64,000 nucleotides of DNA from Nocardia uniformis NBRC 13702 (GCF_001613345.1 NZ_BDCE01000102.1:1-64000), one strand, 5' to 3'; positions 51,305-59,648 are shown, counted from the first letter of the stretch. Numbers and translations: made by a program. The notes: generated by a model from the sequence alone, not told the origin.

Positions 51305-51383
51305 GTCATCCCGGCGTGCTTTCGGCCGGGATCCACGTCCTCATCAGAAGTGTGGATTCCGGCCAAGAGCACGCCGGAATGAC
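51305..51383. repeat. REP-like palindromic repeat, full copy 4
   Basis: Left arm 51305-51336 (GTCATCCCGGCGTGC...GGGATCCAC), 15-nt loop, right arm 51352-51383 (GTGGATTCCGGCC...CGCCGGAATGAC). Located between the convergent YhhN and phosphotransferase genes. Confidence 0.85.
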
Positions 51384-51414
51384 GAGGGACGGGGGCTGCC
51401 GGGAGTCGGCGGGT

Positions 51415-52512
51415 TCAGGGGCTCCGGAGTGCGAACAGTAACGCCTGCCCCTCCTCCGATTCCGTCCACCATTCCGTATGGCCGAGAAAGTAATCGCGGT
51501 AGGCGATTTCGGCATTGGCCTGATTGCCGCCCGGGATGACGCCGAGGAAGTAGTCGATCTCGGAGAGTTCATATTCGCAATGCACCAGCGGTAGTAGTTC
51601 GGGTAGTGCGTGGCGCTCAGCGCTGGTGAGTGGGCGCACCGCCTCGTAGGCGTGCATCAGCGTGCGCACCTGCTCGAACCGCACGGCGGCCGAGCCGCCG
51701 TCGCGCAGCGAAATCCAGTCCACGGCACAGCGTTCGATCGCGGTGGCGATGTCGTGTACGGCGGTGCTGCGGTCGCAGAGGCCGAAGTCGATAACGGTGC
51801 AGACCTCGCCATCGCGCCACAGCAGATTGGTGCCGTGCCAATCATTGTGTGTCCACAGCGGTTGCAGGTCACGCAGCACGGGGCGCAGTCGGTGATAGGC
51901 GGGCAGGTGGACGCGTTCGATATCGGTGCGCCAGGGTCGATCGGACAGGAACATGCCGAGAGCGGGCCGGATGGCGGCCTGACGCTCCAACTCACCCACC
52001 GGATCGGCGGAGGAGAAGATGGTGAAACCGGCCTGGAGCGGGTGCGGCGGACGCGGTGGGGCGGTGTATCCGGCGGCGGCCAGATGCAGTCGCGCCAACA
52101 TCCGACCGGCGGCCGCGGCATCATCGAGGGACAGGTAGGGCGACCACGAGAAGGTGCCCTGGTACCGGTCCGTACCGATACCGACTTCCTGTACCTCGTA
52201 GGTGAAGTCGCCGATTTCGCGGGTGTCGAGAACGGCGGGGACGGGGATGTCGTGCGCGCGCAGATGGTCCATGAAGGCATGCTCTTCGCCGAGCGCCGTC
52301 GCGGTCCGGAGGCTGTGCGGCAATCGTTTGACAATGACGGAACGTCCGGCACCGGTACGTACCCGCGCCGTCGCCGACAGCGGCCGGGGACTGCGCCATT
52401 CGATGGTCGCGTCCGCGCCCACCATGTCCGCGACCTCCGCGGAAGTCAGTGGTGGCCAATCGGGTTCGACCATCCGGTCGTGACCCATTCCGTAGACGCG
52501 ACCGTCCGTCAT
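51415..52512 (-). CDS. Aminoglycoside-phosphotransferase-like kinase
   Basis: 365 residues, APH/choline-kinase fold. Nucleotide-binding lysine region RSVIVKRLPHSLRTATALGEEHAF, catalytic loop LWTHNDWHGTNLLWRDGE near 217, and metal-binding VIDFGLCDRSTAVHD near 238. The HxDxxxxN pattern is kept as HNDWHGTN. The substrate is unknown; family members phosphorylate small alcohols, sugars or antibiotics, and this one is not close to a known resistance gene by eye. ATG at 52512 overlaps the stop of the NCS1 permease (ATGA), so they are translationally coupled and its substrate may be what the permease imports. Confidence 0.85.
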   Translation of the reverse strand: MTDGRVYGMGHDRMVEPDWPPLTSAEVADMVGADATIEWRSPRPLSATARVRTGAGRSVIVKRLPHSLRTATALGEEHAFMDHLRAHDIPVPAVLDTREIGDFTYEVQEVGIGTDRYQGTFSWSPYLSLDDAAAAGRMLARLHLAAAGYTAPPRPPHPLQAGFTIFSSADPVGELERQAAIRPALGMFLSDRPWRTDIERVHLPAYHRLRPVLRDLQPLWTHNDWHGTNLLWRDGEVCTVIDFGLCDRSTAVHDIATAIERCAVDWISLRDGGSAAVRFEQVRTLMHAYEAVRPLTSAERHALPELLPLVHCEYELSEIDYFLGVIPGGNQANAEIAYRDYFLGHTEWWTESEEGQALLFALRSP

Positions 52513-53885
52513 GCGGTCGGCCTGTCCCCGTCATTCCGGCGTGCTTTCGGCCGGAATCCACCGCTCAATCCGACCAGGAGCGCCGTCGCCACGGCGGCGA
52601 CCAGGAAAGAAAACAGCGACGCCGACGTCCACCAGGTGGCATGGATTCCGGTGGCGTCCTGGACCTTTCGCCAGAAATCGGCCCACCAGCTGATGGATCC
52701 CGGATTCAACAGCTGATAGGTCACGAAGCCGATGGCCCACGGCAGCAACATGAGTGGGCGGCCCGGGGAGTCCTGGTCCAGGTTCCAGGCCCGTCGGCCC
52801 CGGCCGAGGAAGAAGTCGACCATCAGGACGGCGGACATCGGCACGAAGACCGAGCCGATGAGGTAGAGGAAATTGGCGTAGCTGCTGAAGTCGCGCACCG
52901 GCAGCGCCAGCAGTGTCACGATCAGGCCGACACCGGCGGCGAGCACCCGGCGGTCCACGCGCGGCAGCAGATTCTGCAATGACATGGTGGTCGAATAGAC
53001 GTTGGCGAAGGACTGGTCCGCCTCCCGCAGCACCAGGATCGCGAAGAAGGCCCAGCCCGCCGTGACACCGAGGAAGGTGTCGAAGATCTTGGTGGCATCA
53101 CCACCGGCCTGCAGGATGGCGATGGTACCGAGGATGTAGCACCAGATCTGCGCGATCGAATAGCCGACCACGGTGGCCCCGGCGGAGGCGCGCACCGTAC
53201 GGGAGTGGCGGGCGTAGTCCGCTGCTAGGGGTACGAAGGACACCGCGACCGCGAGTGTGGTGTCGACGGCGGGGAAGAATCCGCTCCAGCTGGTCTCGGT
53301 CGGCTCCGGCACCGGACTGCCCAGCAGTTGGACCGTGAAGTACACCATGGCGATTCCCACCGCCACGGTCACGTACTTGCGCAGCAGATGCACCACCCGC
53401 AGCGGCCAGATGGCCATCACAGTGGACAGCACGCCCGCCGCGATAATCACCAATCCGTGCGGCACCCCGTCATGGGTCATGGCCGAAACGCCGAGGGCGA
53501 TAACGGTCAGTTCATAGACGCCCCAGCCGATGCACTGGACGATATTGGCGACGGTCGGCAGGAATGACAGTTTGGTGCCGAACAGTCCACGCAGCACCAC
53601 CATGGCGGGCGCACCCGTCCGCGTGCCCACCGCCCCGGTTCCGGCGACCATGGCCGTGCCGACCACCGTGCCCAGTACGGTGGCGAGCAGCGCTCCGACC
53701 AGTGGCAATGGTGGATGCCCGGTCGGATAGAGCACATATGCGGCACCACTGAAGCCGATCAGGCTGACGCCGATATTGCCCCAGAAGGCGGCCTGATCGG
53801 TGAATCCGAGCGTGCGCGGAGGGGCGGTGTCGAGCAGTAGAGGCGCTTCCCGCTTCTCCTCTGGCGATAGTCCAGCAATCGTCAC
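52509..53885 (-). CDS. NCS1 family nucleobase/allantoin-type permease
   Basis: 458 residues with about 12 hydrophobic helices. NCS1 signatures include the N-terminal FTDQAAFWGNIGVSLIGFSGAAY and GVYELTVIALGVSAMTHDG; a GFVTYQLLNPGS-type helix lies near the end. The imported compound (cytosine, purines, allantoin, hydantoin or thiamine precursor) cannot be decided. The last ~15 residues (GGFRPKARRNDGDRPTA) are encoded by a half copy of the REP-like repeat (52530-52561) plus following bases, so the native C-terminus was replaced or extended. GTG start at 53885; stop overlaps the phosphotransferase start. Confidence 0.88.
   Translation of the reverse strand: MTIAGLSPEEKREAPLLLDTAPPRTLGFTDQAAFWGNIGVSLIGFSGAAYVLYPTGHPPLPLVGALLATVLGTVVGTAMVAGTGAVGTRTGAPAMVVLRGLFGTKLSFLPTVANIVQCIGWGVYELTVIALGVSAMTHDGVPHGLVIIAAGVLSTVMAIWPLRVVHLLRKYVTVAVGIAMVYFTVQLLGSPVPEPTETSWSGFFPAVDTTLAVAVSFVPLAADYARHSRTVRASAGATVVGYSIAQIWCYILGTIAILQAGGDATKIFDTFLGVTAGWAFFAILVLREADQSFANVYSTTMSLQNLLPRVDRRVLAAGVGLIVTLLALPVRDFSSYANFLYLIGSVFVPMSAVLMVDFFLGRGRRAWNLDQDSPGRPLMLLPWAIGFVTYQLLNPGSISWWADFWRKVQDATGIHATWWTSASLFSFLVAAVATALLVGLSGGFRPKARRNDGDRPTA
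52530..52561 (-). repeat. REP-like half element inside the permease gene
   Basis: A single 32-nt arm (plus strand GTCATTCCGGCGTGC...GGAATCCAC). Read on the minus strand in the permease frame it encodes GGFRPKARRND. No partner arm is nearby. Confidence 0.9.
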
Positions 53886-53888
53886 GCA

Positions 53889-54030
53889 GAGAGCCTACGG
53901 CTGCCCCGCCTCTCCCCAGCCGTCAGCGCGCGGCGGATAGCTCCCGCGTCTCCTCGGGTCGTCAGCGTGCGGCGGAGAGCCCCCTCGGCTCCCGAGTATT
54001 CAGCGCGGCGGCGAGCCGTCGACGTCCCCG
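53889..54030. repeat. ~40-bp tandem repeat
   Basis: Three to four degenerate units, each with TCAGCGYGCGGCGGAGAGC-like sequence followed by a CTC-rich part (53889-53935, 53935-53973, 53974-54009, remainder). The shared core also occurs in the ~140-bp repeat (copy a at 1815-1845). It runs directly into a REP element. Confidence 0.65.
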
Positions 54031-54034
54031 CCTC

Positions 54035-54109
54035 GTCATTCCGGCGTGCTTTTGGCCGGAATCCACACCCCGGCAGTGATGGATCCCGGCCAAAACATGC
54101 CGGGATGAC
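54035..54109. repeat. REP-like palindromic repeat, full copy 5
   Basis: Left arm 54035-54066 (GTCATTCCGGCGTGC...GGAATCCAC), right arm 54079-54109 (ATGGATCCCGGCC...GCCGGGATGAC). Confidence 0.85.
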
Positions 54110-54165
54110 GGCGGCAAACACGGCGGGGTGACGGGACAGTGCCGACATCACGCCTGCACCCGATG

Positions 54166-54612
54166 TCACAGGCAGACAATGATCCGGTCGCGGTTATCCG
54201 GATCGACCCGAATCGAAAAGGTTTCGCCCACTTCGATTTTGGGTCGGTGGACCGGCTGCACGTCGAAGACGATGCTCCCGTGATAGGGCTCCGACCCCGG
54301 CACCACCAGCTCCAGGTCCAGCTCGGTGAGTTCGGTGCAGTGGTCGGTGGGCAGCAGCGGATGAACCCCTTCGATGGTGGCCCACCCTTCCAGGCCGTGC
54401 CGCAGGAGATGGCGGTCGGAGCGCGGTGGTCGCTGGGCCAGCAGCAGGCCGATGCCTAGGAAGCTTCCGAACAGACCGACCAACATGAAAACCTGCATGG
54501 GGAGTGTGCCCGGCGGCGTGCGGTGGCTGAGCCAGCCCAGCCAGATCACGAGGACAACCGAGTACGCGACGGTTATGCCGAGCACGGTGCGAAATACGCG
54601 CGCGTGGTTCAT
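54166..54612 (-). CDS. Small membrane protein, DUF3592-like
   Basis: 148 residues. Two transmembrane helices (about 10-28, VLGITVAYSVVLVIWLGWL, and 40-60, VFMLVGLFGSFLGIGLLLA), then a soluble domain with GLEGWATIEGVHPLLPTDHC and FSIRVDPDNRDRIIVCL, which resembles the small beta domain of DUF3592-type proteins. ATG at 54612 has GGAGG upstream. Function unknown. Flanked on both sides by repeats. Confidence 0.7.
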   Translation of the reverse strand: MNHARVFRTVLGITVAYSVVLVIWLGWLSHRTPPGTLPMQVFMLVGLFGSFLGIGLLLAQRPPRSDRHLLRHGLEGWATIEGVHPLLPTDHCTELTELDLELVVPGSEPYHGSIVFDVQPVHRPKIEVGETFSIRVDPDNRDRIIVCL

Positions 54613-54715
54613 GGCAACCTCCACCAGCGCTTGGACTTCCAGGATAGGCGCTGATGGTGGCCTGTGTGGGTGAGTCCGGCGTGATCGTCGGGGGTCTCGG
54701 CTTTTGGCCGCAGCG

Positions 54716-54747
54716 GTGGATTCCGGCCACAAGCACGCCGGAATGAC
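54716..54747. repeat. REP-like half element
   Basis: Right arm GTGGATTCCGGCC...CGCCGGAATGAC with one substitution (CACAAG for CAAAAG). The left arm is absent or degraded. Confidence 0.85.
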
Positions 54748-54910
54748 GAGCCACGCCGGGACGACGAGCCACCCCGGAATGATGAGCCACGCCAGAATGG
54801 TGAGCGAGGTCGCAATGACGGGCCGCGTCGCAATGACGAGTCACGTCGGGTTGGTGGGCCGCGTCGCAATGACGAGCCACGTCGCAATGACGGGCCACGT
54901 TGAATGACGC
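54742..54910 (+). repeat. 18-bp tandem repeat array, about ten units
   Basis: Units of the type AATGACGAGCCACGTCGC recur every 18 bp (cores at 54743, 54762, 54779, 54797, 54815, 54833, 54851, 54869, 54887, 54904). The first unit is continuous with the REP arm end CCGGAATGAC. Confidence 0.85.
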
Positions 54911-54947
54911 GCGGGGTGCGCTGGAACGGCGTGCCGGGTCGAGTGGG

Positions 54948-55511
54948 TCAGGCGGGGGAGCGGAGGGCGGTGAGTGCGTTGAGGTCGAGTGGCAGCGGGT
55001 GGCCGTCGAGTTCCAGGGTCACCCGGTCGCGGTACTCACCGACCGGTTCGTACTGCCCGGCGCGCCGCCGATACGCGGTGAGCCGCACCGGTCCGTCCAC
55101 CTCCAGCAACCAGTAGTGCTCGATACCGACCGCCGCGTATTCGGCGGGCTTCATGATCCGATCCATCCGCCGCGATCCCGGCGCGACAATCTCGATGGCG
55201 GCCAGCACATCCGAGGGCGCGACCCGCGCGGCATGCCCCACCGATCCGCCGACCACCAGCACATCCGGCGCTCGCACGGTGGGCGGGAACTCCTCTTCGA
55301 TCACCAGCTCGGTGCGCGCCAGCACCGCCAGTGGCGCGGGCAGCGCCGGTTCCAATTGCGCGGTCAAACGCCAGACCGCCAACTGATGGCGAGGGGGTTG
55401 CGGCGCGACGATCGCCACGCCGTCGACGAGTTCGCAGAGCAGATCGCCGCCCTCCCGCAGCGCCGACCATTCGTTCATGGTCAATAGGTGATCCGGCCAC
55501 GCCCCAACCAT
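54948..55511 (-). CDS. Uma2 family putative endonuclease
   Basis: 187 residues, PD-(D/E)XK-fold Uma2 family (formerly DUF820), abundant in cyanobacteria and actinomycetes. N-terminal HLLTMNEWSALREGGDLLCELVDGV and core RAPDVLVVGG, then SDVLAAIEIVAPGSRRMDRIMKPAEYAAVGIEHYWLLEV. The D in APDVLV, E in AIEIVAPGS and K of the family (here with R/D changes near RRMDRIMK) are roughly in place. The biological role is unknown. ATG at 55511 is the likely start; 55544 and 55478 are alternatives. Divergent from a methyltransferase pseudogene 100 bp away. Confidence 0.85.
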   Translation of the reverse strand: MVGAWPDHLLTMNEWSALREGGDLLCELVDGVAIVAPQPPRHQLAVWRLTAQLEPALPAPLAVLARTELVIEEEFPPTVRAPDVLVVGGSVGHAARVAPSDVLAAIEIVAPGSRRMDRIMKPAEYAAVGIEHYWLLEVDGPVRLTAYRRRAGQYEPVGEYRDRVTLELDGHPLPLDLNALTALRSPA

Positions 55512-55610
55512 TTTCACCGCTTCCGCGGATCTCGACCGCCGCATACATTCCAGTCTTCCACGGCCCGCTACCGCCCGGCATCGTTTCGTTTGCTGTGGAA
55601 GACTGCGGGG

Positions 55611-56050
55611 GTGGCCGAGACCGGTGGGCTGATTACCAACGTTTCCGACACCGCGCGCTGGGTGGCCGCCTACCGGGCCGCCGAATCCGAGCGCCCCGAC
55701 GCGCTCTTCCACGATCGGCTCGCCGCCCGCGTGGCCGGTGACCGTGGCCGGGCCATCGCCGCCGCCGCACCGCGCTTCATGCGCAGTGGCTGGAGTCTGG
55801 TCGTCCGCACCAAACTCATCGATGATCTGATCGCCACCTCGCTCGCCGAGGGGTGTGATCGCGTACTCAAACCCAACTCGGCTGGACGCCGGTCGATATC
55901 GAGTCGCAGTTCGAGGCGGCGCACCGCTTCCATCGACTGCCGTGGTTCCTGAAGCCGTTCACGCTGTTCCCGCAACCGGATCCACACCAGCTGTCCGAGC
56001 AGCCCAAGACCCCGTGGAGCGCGGTCGTGCGCTTCAGCTGTGAGAGGTGA
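55611..56050 (+). pseudogene. Remnant of a SAM-dependent methyltransferase (TIGR00027-like)
   Basis: The N-terminal part from GTG at 55611 (VAETGGLITNVSDTARWVAAYR, LFHDRLAARVAGDRG, VVRTKLIDDLIATSLAEGCDRVL) matches putative S-adenosylmethionine-dependent methyltransferases of the leucine carboxyl methyltransferase group. After CDRVL near 55867 the frame is wrong. In another frame, a genuine-looking C-terminus follows (GWTPVDIESQFEAAHRFHRLPW, FLKPFTLFPQPDPHQL, PWSAVVRFSCER) and stops at 56050. The central region with the SAM-binding core (about 110-150 residues) is missing. So an internal deletion plus frame change has inactivated the gene. Confidence 0.8.
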
Positions 56051-56059
56051 AAGTGCCGG

Positions 56060-56713
56060 TCAGCCTTTGAGTCTCAGTACCGCCAGCACCCGGCGGTGAT
56101 GCGTATCCGAGGGCGGCAGGTCGAGCTTGAGGAAGATATTGCCGATGTGCTTCTCCACCGCGCGTTCGCTGACGGTGATCGAGGCGGCAATGGCGGCATT
56201 GGACAGGCCCTGCGCTATCAGCTCCAGCACCTCGCGTTCGCGCGGGGTGAGGCGGGCGAGCGAATCCTGTTGGCGGGTAGCTCCCATCAACTGACTCACC
56301 ACTTCCGGGTCGAGAGCGGTGCCACCGGTGGCGACGCGCTGTAGTGCATCGACGAATTCCCGCACATCGGCGACGCGGTCCTTGAGCAGATAGCCGACGC
56401 CACCCGCGCCGGCGGCTAGAAGTTCGGTGGCATAGCGGGTTTCGATCCACTGTGAGAACACCAGGACACCGGTTTCCGGGGAACGGCGGCGCAGTTCGAG
56501 GGCGGCGAGCAGGCCCTCATCGGTGAAGGTGGGCGGCATGCGCACATCCACCACCGCGACGTCGGGGCGATGGGTGGCGACTACTTCGCCGAGGGTGGTG
56601 GCATCGCCGACCGTGGCCACCACGTGGTGGCCACGGTCGGCGAGCAGTCCGGTCAGGCCATCGCGCAGGATGGCATTGTCCTCGGCGATAACGATGCGCA
56701 GCGGGGTGGTCAT
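56060..56713 (-). CDS. NarL/LuxR-family response regulator
   Basis: 217 residues. Receiver domain with acidic pocket IAEDN and phosphoacceptor Asp in VAVVDVRMPPT near 54, conserved Ser/Lys in VLVFSQW and LLKDRVAD. C-terminal LuxR HTH LTPREREVLELIAQGLSNAAIA and VEKHIGNIFLKLDL. Its start overlaps the stop of the sensor kinase gene (ATGA), forming a two-component system. Target genes are not evident; the divergent DUF4190 genes are candidates. Confidence 0.93.
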   Translation of the reverse strand: MTTPLRIVIAEDNAILRDGLTGLLADRGHHVVATVGDATTLGEVVATHRPDVAVVDVRMPPTFTDEGLLAALELRRRSPETGVLVFSQWIETRYATELLAAGAGGVGYLLKDRVADVREFVDALQRVATGGTALDPEVVSQLMGATRQQDSLARLTPREREVLELIAQGLSNAAIAASITVSERAVEKHIGNIFLKLDLPPSDTHHRRVLAVLRLKG

Positions 56714-58089
56714 CGCGGCACCGTGAGCGGTAGCACCATGGTCACCACGGTAGGGCCGTTGGGTGGACTCTCCACGGTCAGGTGGCCGTCCACGGTGCGG
56801 GCGCGGGCCGCCAAGCCGGAAAGACCGCCACCCACAAAGGAATCGCCATTCGGTGCGATGGGTTGCAGTGCGCCGCCCAGTCCGTTGTCGCGCACCGACA
56901 ATGCGATCGCGTCGGTCCCGGCGGGCAGCACCGACAGCCAGACCTGCGTGGCAGCCGCGTGTTTGACCACATTCGTGAGCAGTTCCGCCGCCGAGAAATA
57001 CGCGATCGCCTCGATGGCCGGCTCCGGGCGCTGCGGCAGCAGCACTCGCAGCTCCACCGGCAGCGCACAGCGGGCAGCGAGGGTCTCCAGGGCGGGTTCC
57101 AAGCCGAGATCCAGTGCGGGAGGGTGGATTCCACGCACCAGCTCGCGCAGTTCCGTCAGCGCCTCCTTGGATCCGGCGCGGGCCTCGTTGATGAGGTCGG
57201 TGGGATCACCGCCCGCGGCGACCCGATCTTCGGCGCGGGAGAGCGCCATGGCAATGCTGACCAGTCGCGCCTGGGTGCCGTCGTGCAGATCGCGTTCCAA
57301 TCGGCGCAGGGTGGCCGCCGAGTTCTCCACCGCGGCACGGCGGCTGGCCTGTAACTCGACGAGCTGATGGTCCTTCTCGGTCGGAGTCAGCAGGGCGATC
57401 GCCAGCATGCGGTGCAGCCGGCACACCCCGCGCATTACCCAGATCATGAGGTAGCAGGCGATCAGACCGCATGCGGCGAAAGCGATCACCTTCGGCCAGG
57501 TGTCGACGAAGACGTTGCCGAACTGCGCCAGGGAAATGTGTTCCACGCCGTTCGAGTCGATATTCACGGGTTTCTCGATGACCCAGAAGATCGGTGATAG
57601 CACGATGAATACGCTGACGACCCCGATCATCAGCACCAGATATCCGACGACCACACCGAGCGCGGACTGCACGAGCAGGAAGGCCAGTGCCCGCCAGGAG
57701 GTCCGGTCGGTGAACGCGCTGCGCAGCCAGCCGAGGAAGCCGGGCCGCGGGGTGAACGGCGGCGGTGCGGGCAGCGGTGTGTCGAGCAGGTGCTCGGTGA
57801 GCGACCGATAGATCCGGCCCCACACCCGGCCGCCGAGAATCATCGCGGCGAATACCGGAATTCCGATGATGAAAATCGAGATGTACAGCCCGCCGCCGAT
57901 TCCGAGGAAGAGATAAGTCACGCCCGCACAACCGAGAATGAAAGCGGCTACGAGATAGACCAATTCCTTCCAGGTGCGCGCCTCGATGGGGGCGCGCACA
58001 GCGGCGCGCAGCAGCGACGGGCCGGTGCGGTCGGGCTCCGGATCGGGCTTCTCCAGCGCCAGCGTTGGTTCGTCGGTCATCTCGCTCAT
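56710..58089 (-). CDS. Sensor histidine kinase (HisKA_3 type)
   Basis: 459 residues. An N-terminal membrane sensor module with about five or six helices (LVYLVAAFILGCAGVTYLFL, GGLYISIFIIGIPVFAAMIL and further ones to residue 270) resembles the 'putative sensor' domain of actinobacterial kinases. The phosphoacceptor box is LERDLHDGTQARLVSIAMAL, and a C-terminal ATPase has VVKHAAATQV, NGLGGAL and GGGLSGLAARARTVDGHLTV. The sensed signal is unknown; related kinases answer cell-envelope stress. ATG at 58089 (or 58080). It is divergent from two DUF4190 membrane proteins, 92 bp away, which may share its control region. Confidence 0.92.
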   Translation of the reverse strand: MSEMTDEPTLALEKPDPEPDRTGPSLLRAAVRAPIEARTWKELVYLVAAFILGCAGVTYLFLGIGGGLYISIFIIGIPVFAAMILGGRVWGRIYRSLTEHLLDTPLPAPPPFTPRPGFLGWLRSAFTDRTSWRALAFLLVQSALGVVVGYLVLMIGVVSVFIVLSPIFWVIEKPVNIDSNGVEHISLAQFGNVFVDTWPKVIAFAACGLIACYLMIWVMRGVCRLHRMLAIALLTPTEKDHQLVELQASRRAAVENSAATLRRLERDLHDGTQARLVSIAMALSRAEDRVAAGGDPTDLINEARAGSKEALTELRELVRGIHPPALDLGLEPALETLAARCALPVELRVLLPQRPEPAIEAIAYFSAAELLTNVVKHAAATQVWLSVLPAGTDAIALSVRDNGLGGALQPIAPNGDSFVGGGLSGLAARARTVDGHLTVESPPNGPTVVTMVLPLTVPR

Positions 58090-58181
58090 GGCATCAATCG
58101 TTGTCGGGGCGGCTGGGAAACGCGATGGAGCAGGCCCGTAAGTCAATGGTGGGGCCAGCACCACCACCTAACATCATTGCT

Positions 58182-58490
58182 ATGAGCTATCAAACGCCTC
58201 CACCCGGTTACCCCGCGTATCCGCCGGTGGATCACCCGCAGGCGGTTCTCATCCTGGTACTCGGCATTCTCAGTCTGGTGTTCTGCCAATTGGCCGGACC
58301 CGTGGCCTGGGTAATGGGCCGCAATGCCCTGCGCGAGATCGATTCCTCCGGCGGCGCGATGGGCGGACGCGGCATGGTGATGGCCGGTTACGTCTGCGGC
58401 ATCATCGCGTCGATCTTCATCATCCTGGCCGTGATCGTGCTGATCCTCGCCATTGTGTTCGGTGTCTTCGTCACCACCAGCAGCGCGTAG
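58182..58490 (+). CDS. DUF4190 small membrane protein
   Basis: 102 residues. Short Pro/Tyr-rich N-terminus (MSYQTPPPGYPAYPPVDHPQ), a first transmembrane helix (AVLILVLGILSLVFCQLAGP), a loop with MGRNALREIDSSGGAMGGRG, and a second helix (IIASIFIILAVIVLILAIVF). This is the DUF4190 pattern. ATG at 58182. It is divergent from the sensor kinase gene and followed by a paralogue. Confidence 0.85.
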   Translation: MSYQTPPPGYPAYPPVDHPQAVLILVLGILSLVFCQLAGPVAWVMGRNALREIDSSGGAMGGRGMVMAGYVCGIIASIFIILAVIVLILAIVFGVFVTTSSA

Positions 58491-58526
58491 TCGGCCGCGG
58501 CCGCGGGATCGAAATACGATGTGGCG

Positions 58527-58853
58527 GTGAGTTACCCCCCTTATGGTCCGTATCAGGGCTATCCGGCGTACGGCTACGGCCCGCCCCCGGAACACCCGCA
58601 GGCCACCACCATCATGGTGCTCGGCATCGTCGGCCTGGTGTTCTGCCAGCTACTCGGGCCGGTGGCCTGGATTATGGGCAGCAAGGCGAAACGCGAGATC
58701 GCCCAGTCCGGCGGCATGCTGGGCGGGCACAGCAGCGTAACCGTCGGATATATCTGCGGCATTGTCGCGACCTGCTTTCTCATGCTGGCGGTGCTGGTCT
58801 ACGGCGTGGTGATTGCGATTGCCGTCGTCGGCGGCTCGAGCAGCGGTTACTGA
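58527..58853 (+). CDS. DUF4190 small membrane protein, paralogue
   Basis: 108 residues. Same design as its neighbour: Tyr/Pro/Gly-rich start (MSYPPYGPYQGYPAYGYGPP), helices ATTIMVLGIVGLVFCQLLGP and CGIVATCFLMLAVLVYGVVI, and the loop GSKAKREIAQSGGMLGGHSS. GTG at 58527 aligns with the neighbour's MSY start; GTG at 58521 is possible. A 36-bp gap separates the two genes, so this is a tandem duplication and probably one transcript. Confidence 0.85.
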   Translation: MSYPPYGPYQGYPAYGYGPPPEHPQATTIMVLGIVGLVFCQLLGPVAWIMGSKAKREIAQSGGMLGGHSSVTVGYICGIVATCFLMLAVLVYGVVIAIAVVGGSSSGY

Positions 58854-58872
58854 CCCCACTACGATTGCCGGG

Positions 58873-59553
58873 GTGAGTTCCGCCCCGATATCCGACGAAG
58901 CGCTCCCCGGTCCGACCGAGTGGGGCGAGCATCCGCACGGTGTCGGGCCGTGGCTCGCGGAATTCGGCACCGAGCCGCCGCTTGATCCGCATCTGGACCC
59001 GGAACTGCTCGCCCATGGTGACCGCCGCAATGTGGTGGACGCCTACCGGTACTGGACCCGGGAAGCCATCGTGGCCGATATCGACCGGCGGCGGCACCCC
59101 TTCCATGTGGCGATCGAGAATTTCGGGCACGACGCCAATATCGGGACGGTGGTGCGTACCGCCAATGCCTTCGCCGCGGCGGCGGTCCATATTGTCGGGC
59201 GCAAGCGGTGGAATCGGCGCGGGGCCATGGTCACCGACCGTTATCAGCACATCGTGCACCACTCCGATACCGATTCCCTGCTGGCCTTCGCGGCTGCCGA
59301 GGGGCTCACGGTGGTGGCGGTCGACAATGTGCCCGGGTCGGTTCCGTTGGAGACGGCGCGCCTGCCGCGCGACTGTCTGCTGCTGTTCGGGCAGGAGGGT
59401 CCGGGCGTGACCGAGGCCGCCAAACAGGGGGCGGTGCTCACCGTTTCCATTGCCCAGTTCGGTTCGACACGGAGTATCAACGCGGGTGTCGCGGCGGGTA
59501 TTGCCATGCACTCCTGGATCGCTCAGCACGCGGATCTCACGACAGCCTGGTGA
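58873..59553 (+). CDS. TrmH/SpoU family RNA methyltransferase
   Basis: 226 residues, SPOUT fold. Motif 1 FHVAIENFGHDANIGTVVRTANAF near 85, motif 2 LLLFGQEGPGVTEAA near 170, motif 3 IAQFGSTRSINAGVAAGIAMHSW near 200, the knot and SAM-binding region. It should methylate a 2'-OH in tRNA or rRNA; the target is unknown. It corresponds to M. tuberculosis Rv0380c. GTG at 58873 chosen because it follows the preceding gene's stop by 19 bases. Confidence 0.92.
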   Translation: MSSAPISDEALPGPTEWGEHPHGVGPWLAEFGTEPPLDPHLDPELLAHGDRRNVVDAYRYWTREAIVADIDRRRHPFHVAIENFGHDANIGTVVRTANAFAAAAVHIVGRKRWNRRGAMVTDRYQHIVHHSDTDSLLAFAAAEGLTVVAVDNVPGSVPLETARLPRDCLLLFGQEGPGVTEAAKQGAVLTVSIAQFGSTRSINAGVAAGIAMHSWIAQHADLTTAW

Positions 59554-59648
59554 AATTCGGATCCGCGTCGCTTCCAAGATCATTCGAGACACGGTTCCAT
59601 AACGAAATCCGGCACCGGATCGCGTGCCCGACTGGCACCATATGTCCT

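Larger units (their letters stand above)
54613..54947. other. Repeat-filled intergenic region
   Basis: 335 bp without a gene: one REP-like right arm (54716-54747) and an 18-bp tandem array (54742-54910). Degraded left-arm remnants may lie at 54672-54712. Confidence 0.7.

Noticed and set aside
54742..54910. CRISPR array
   Set aside because: Units are contiguous 18-bp repeats without unique spacers and no cas genes are present.
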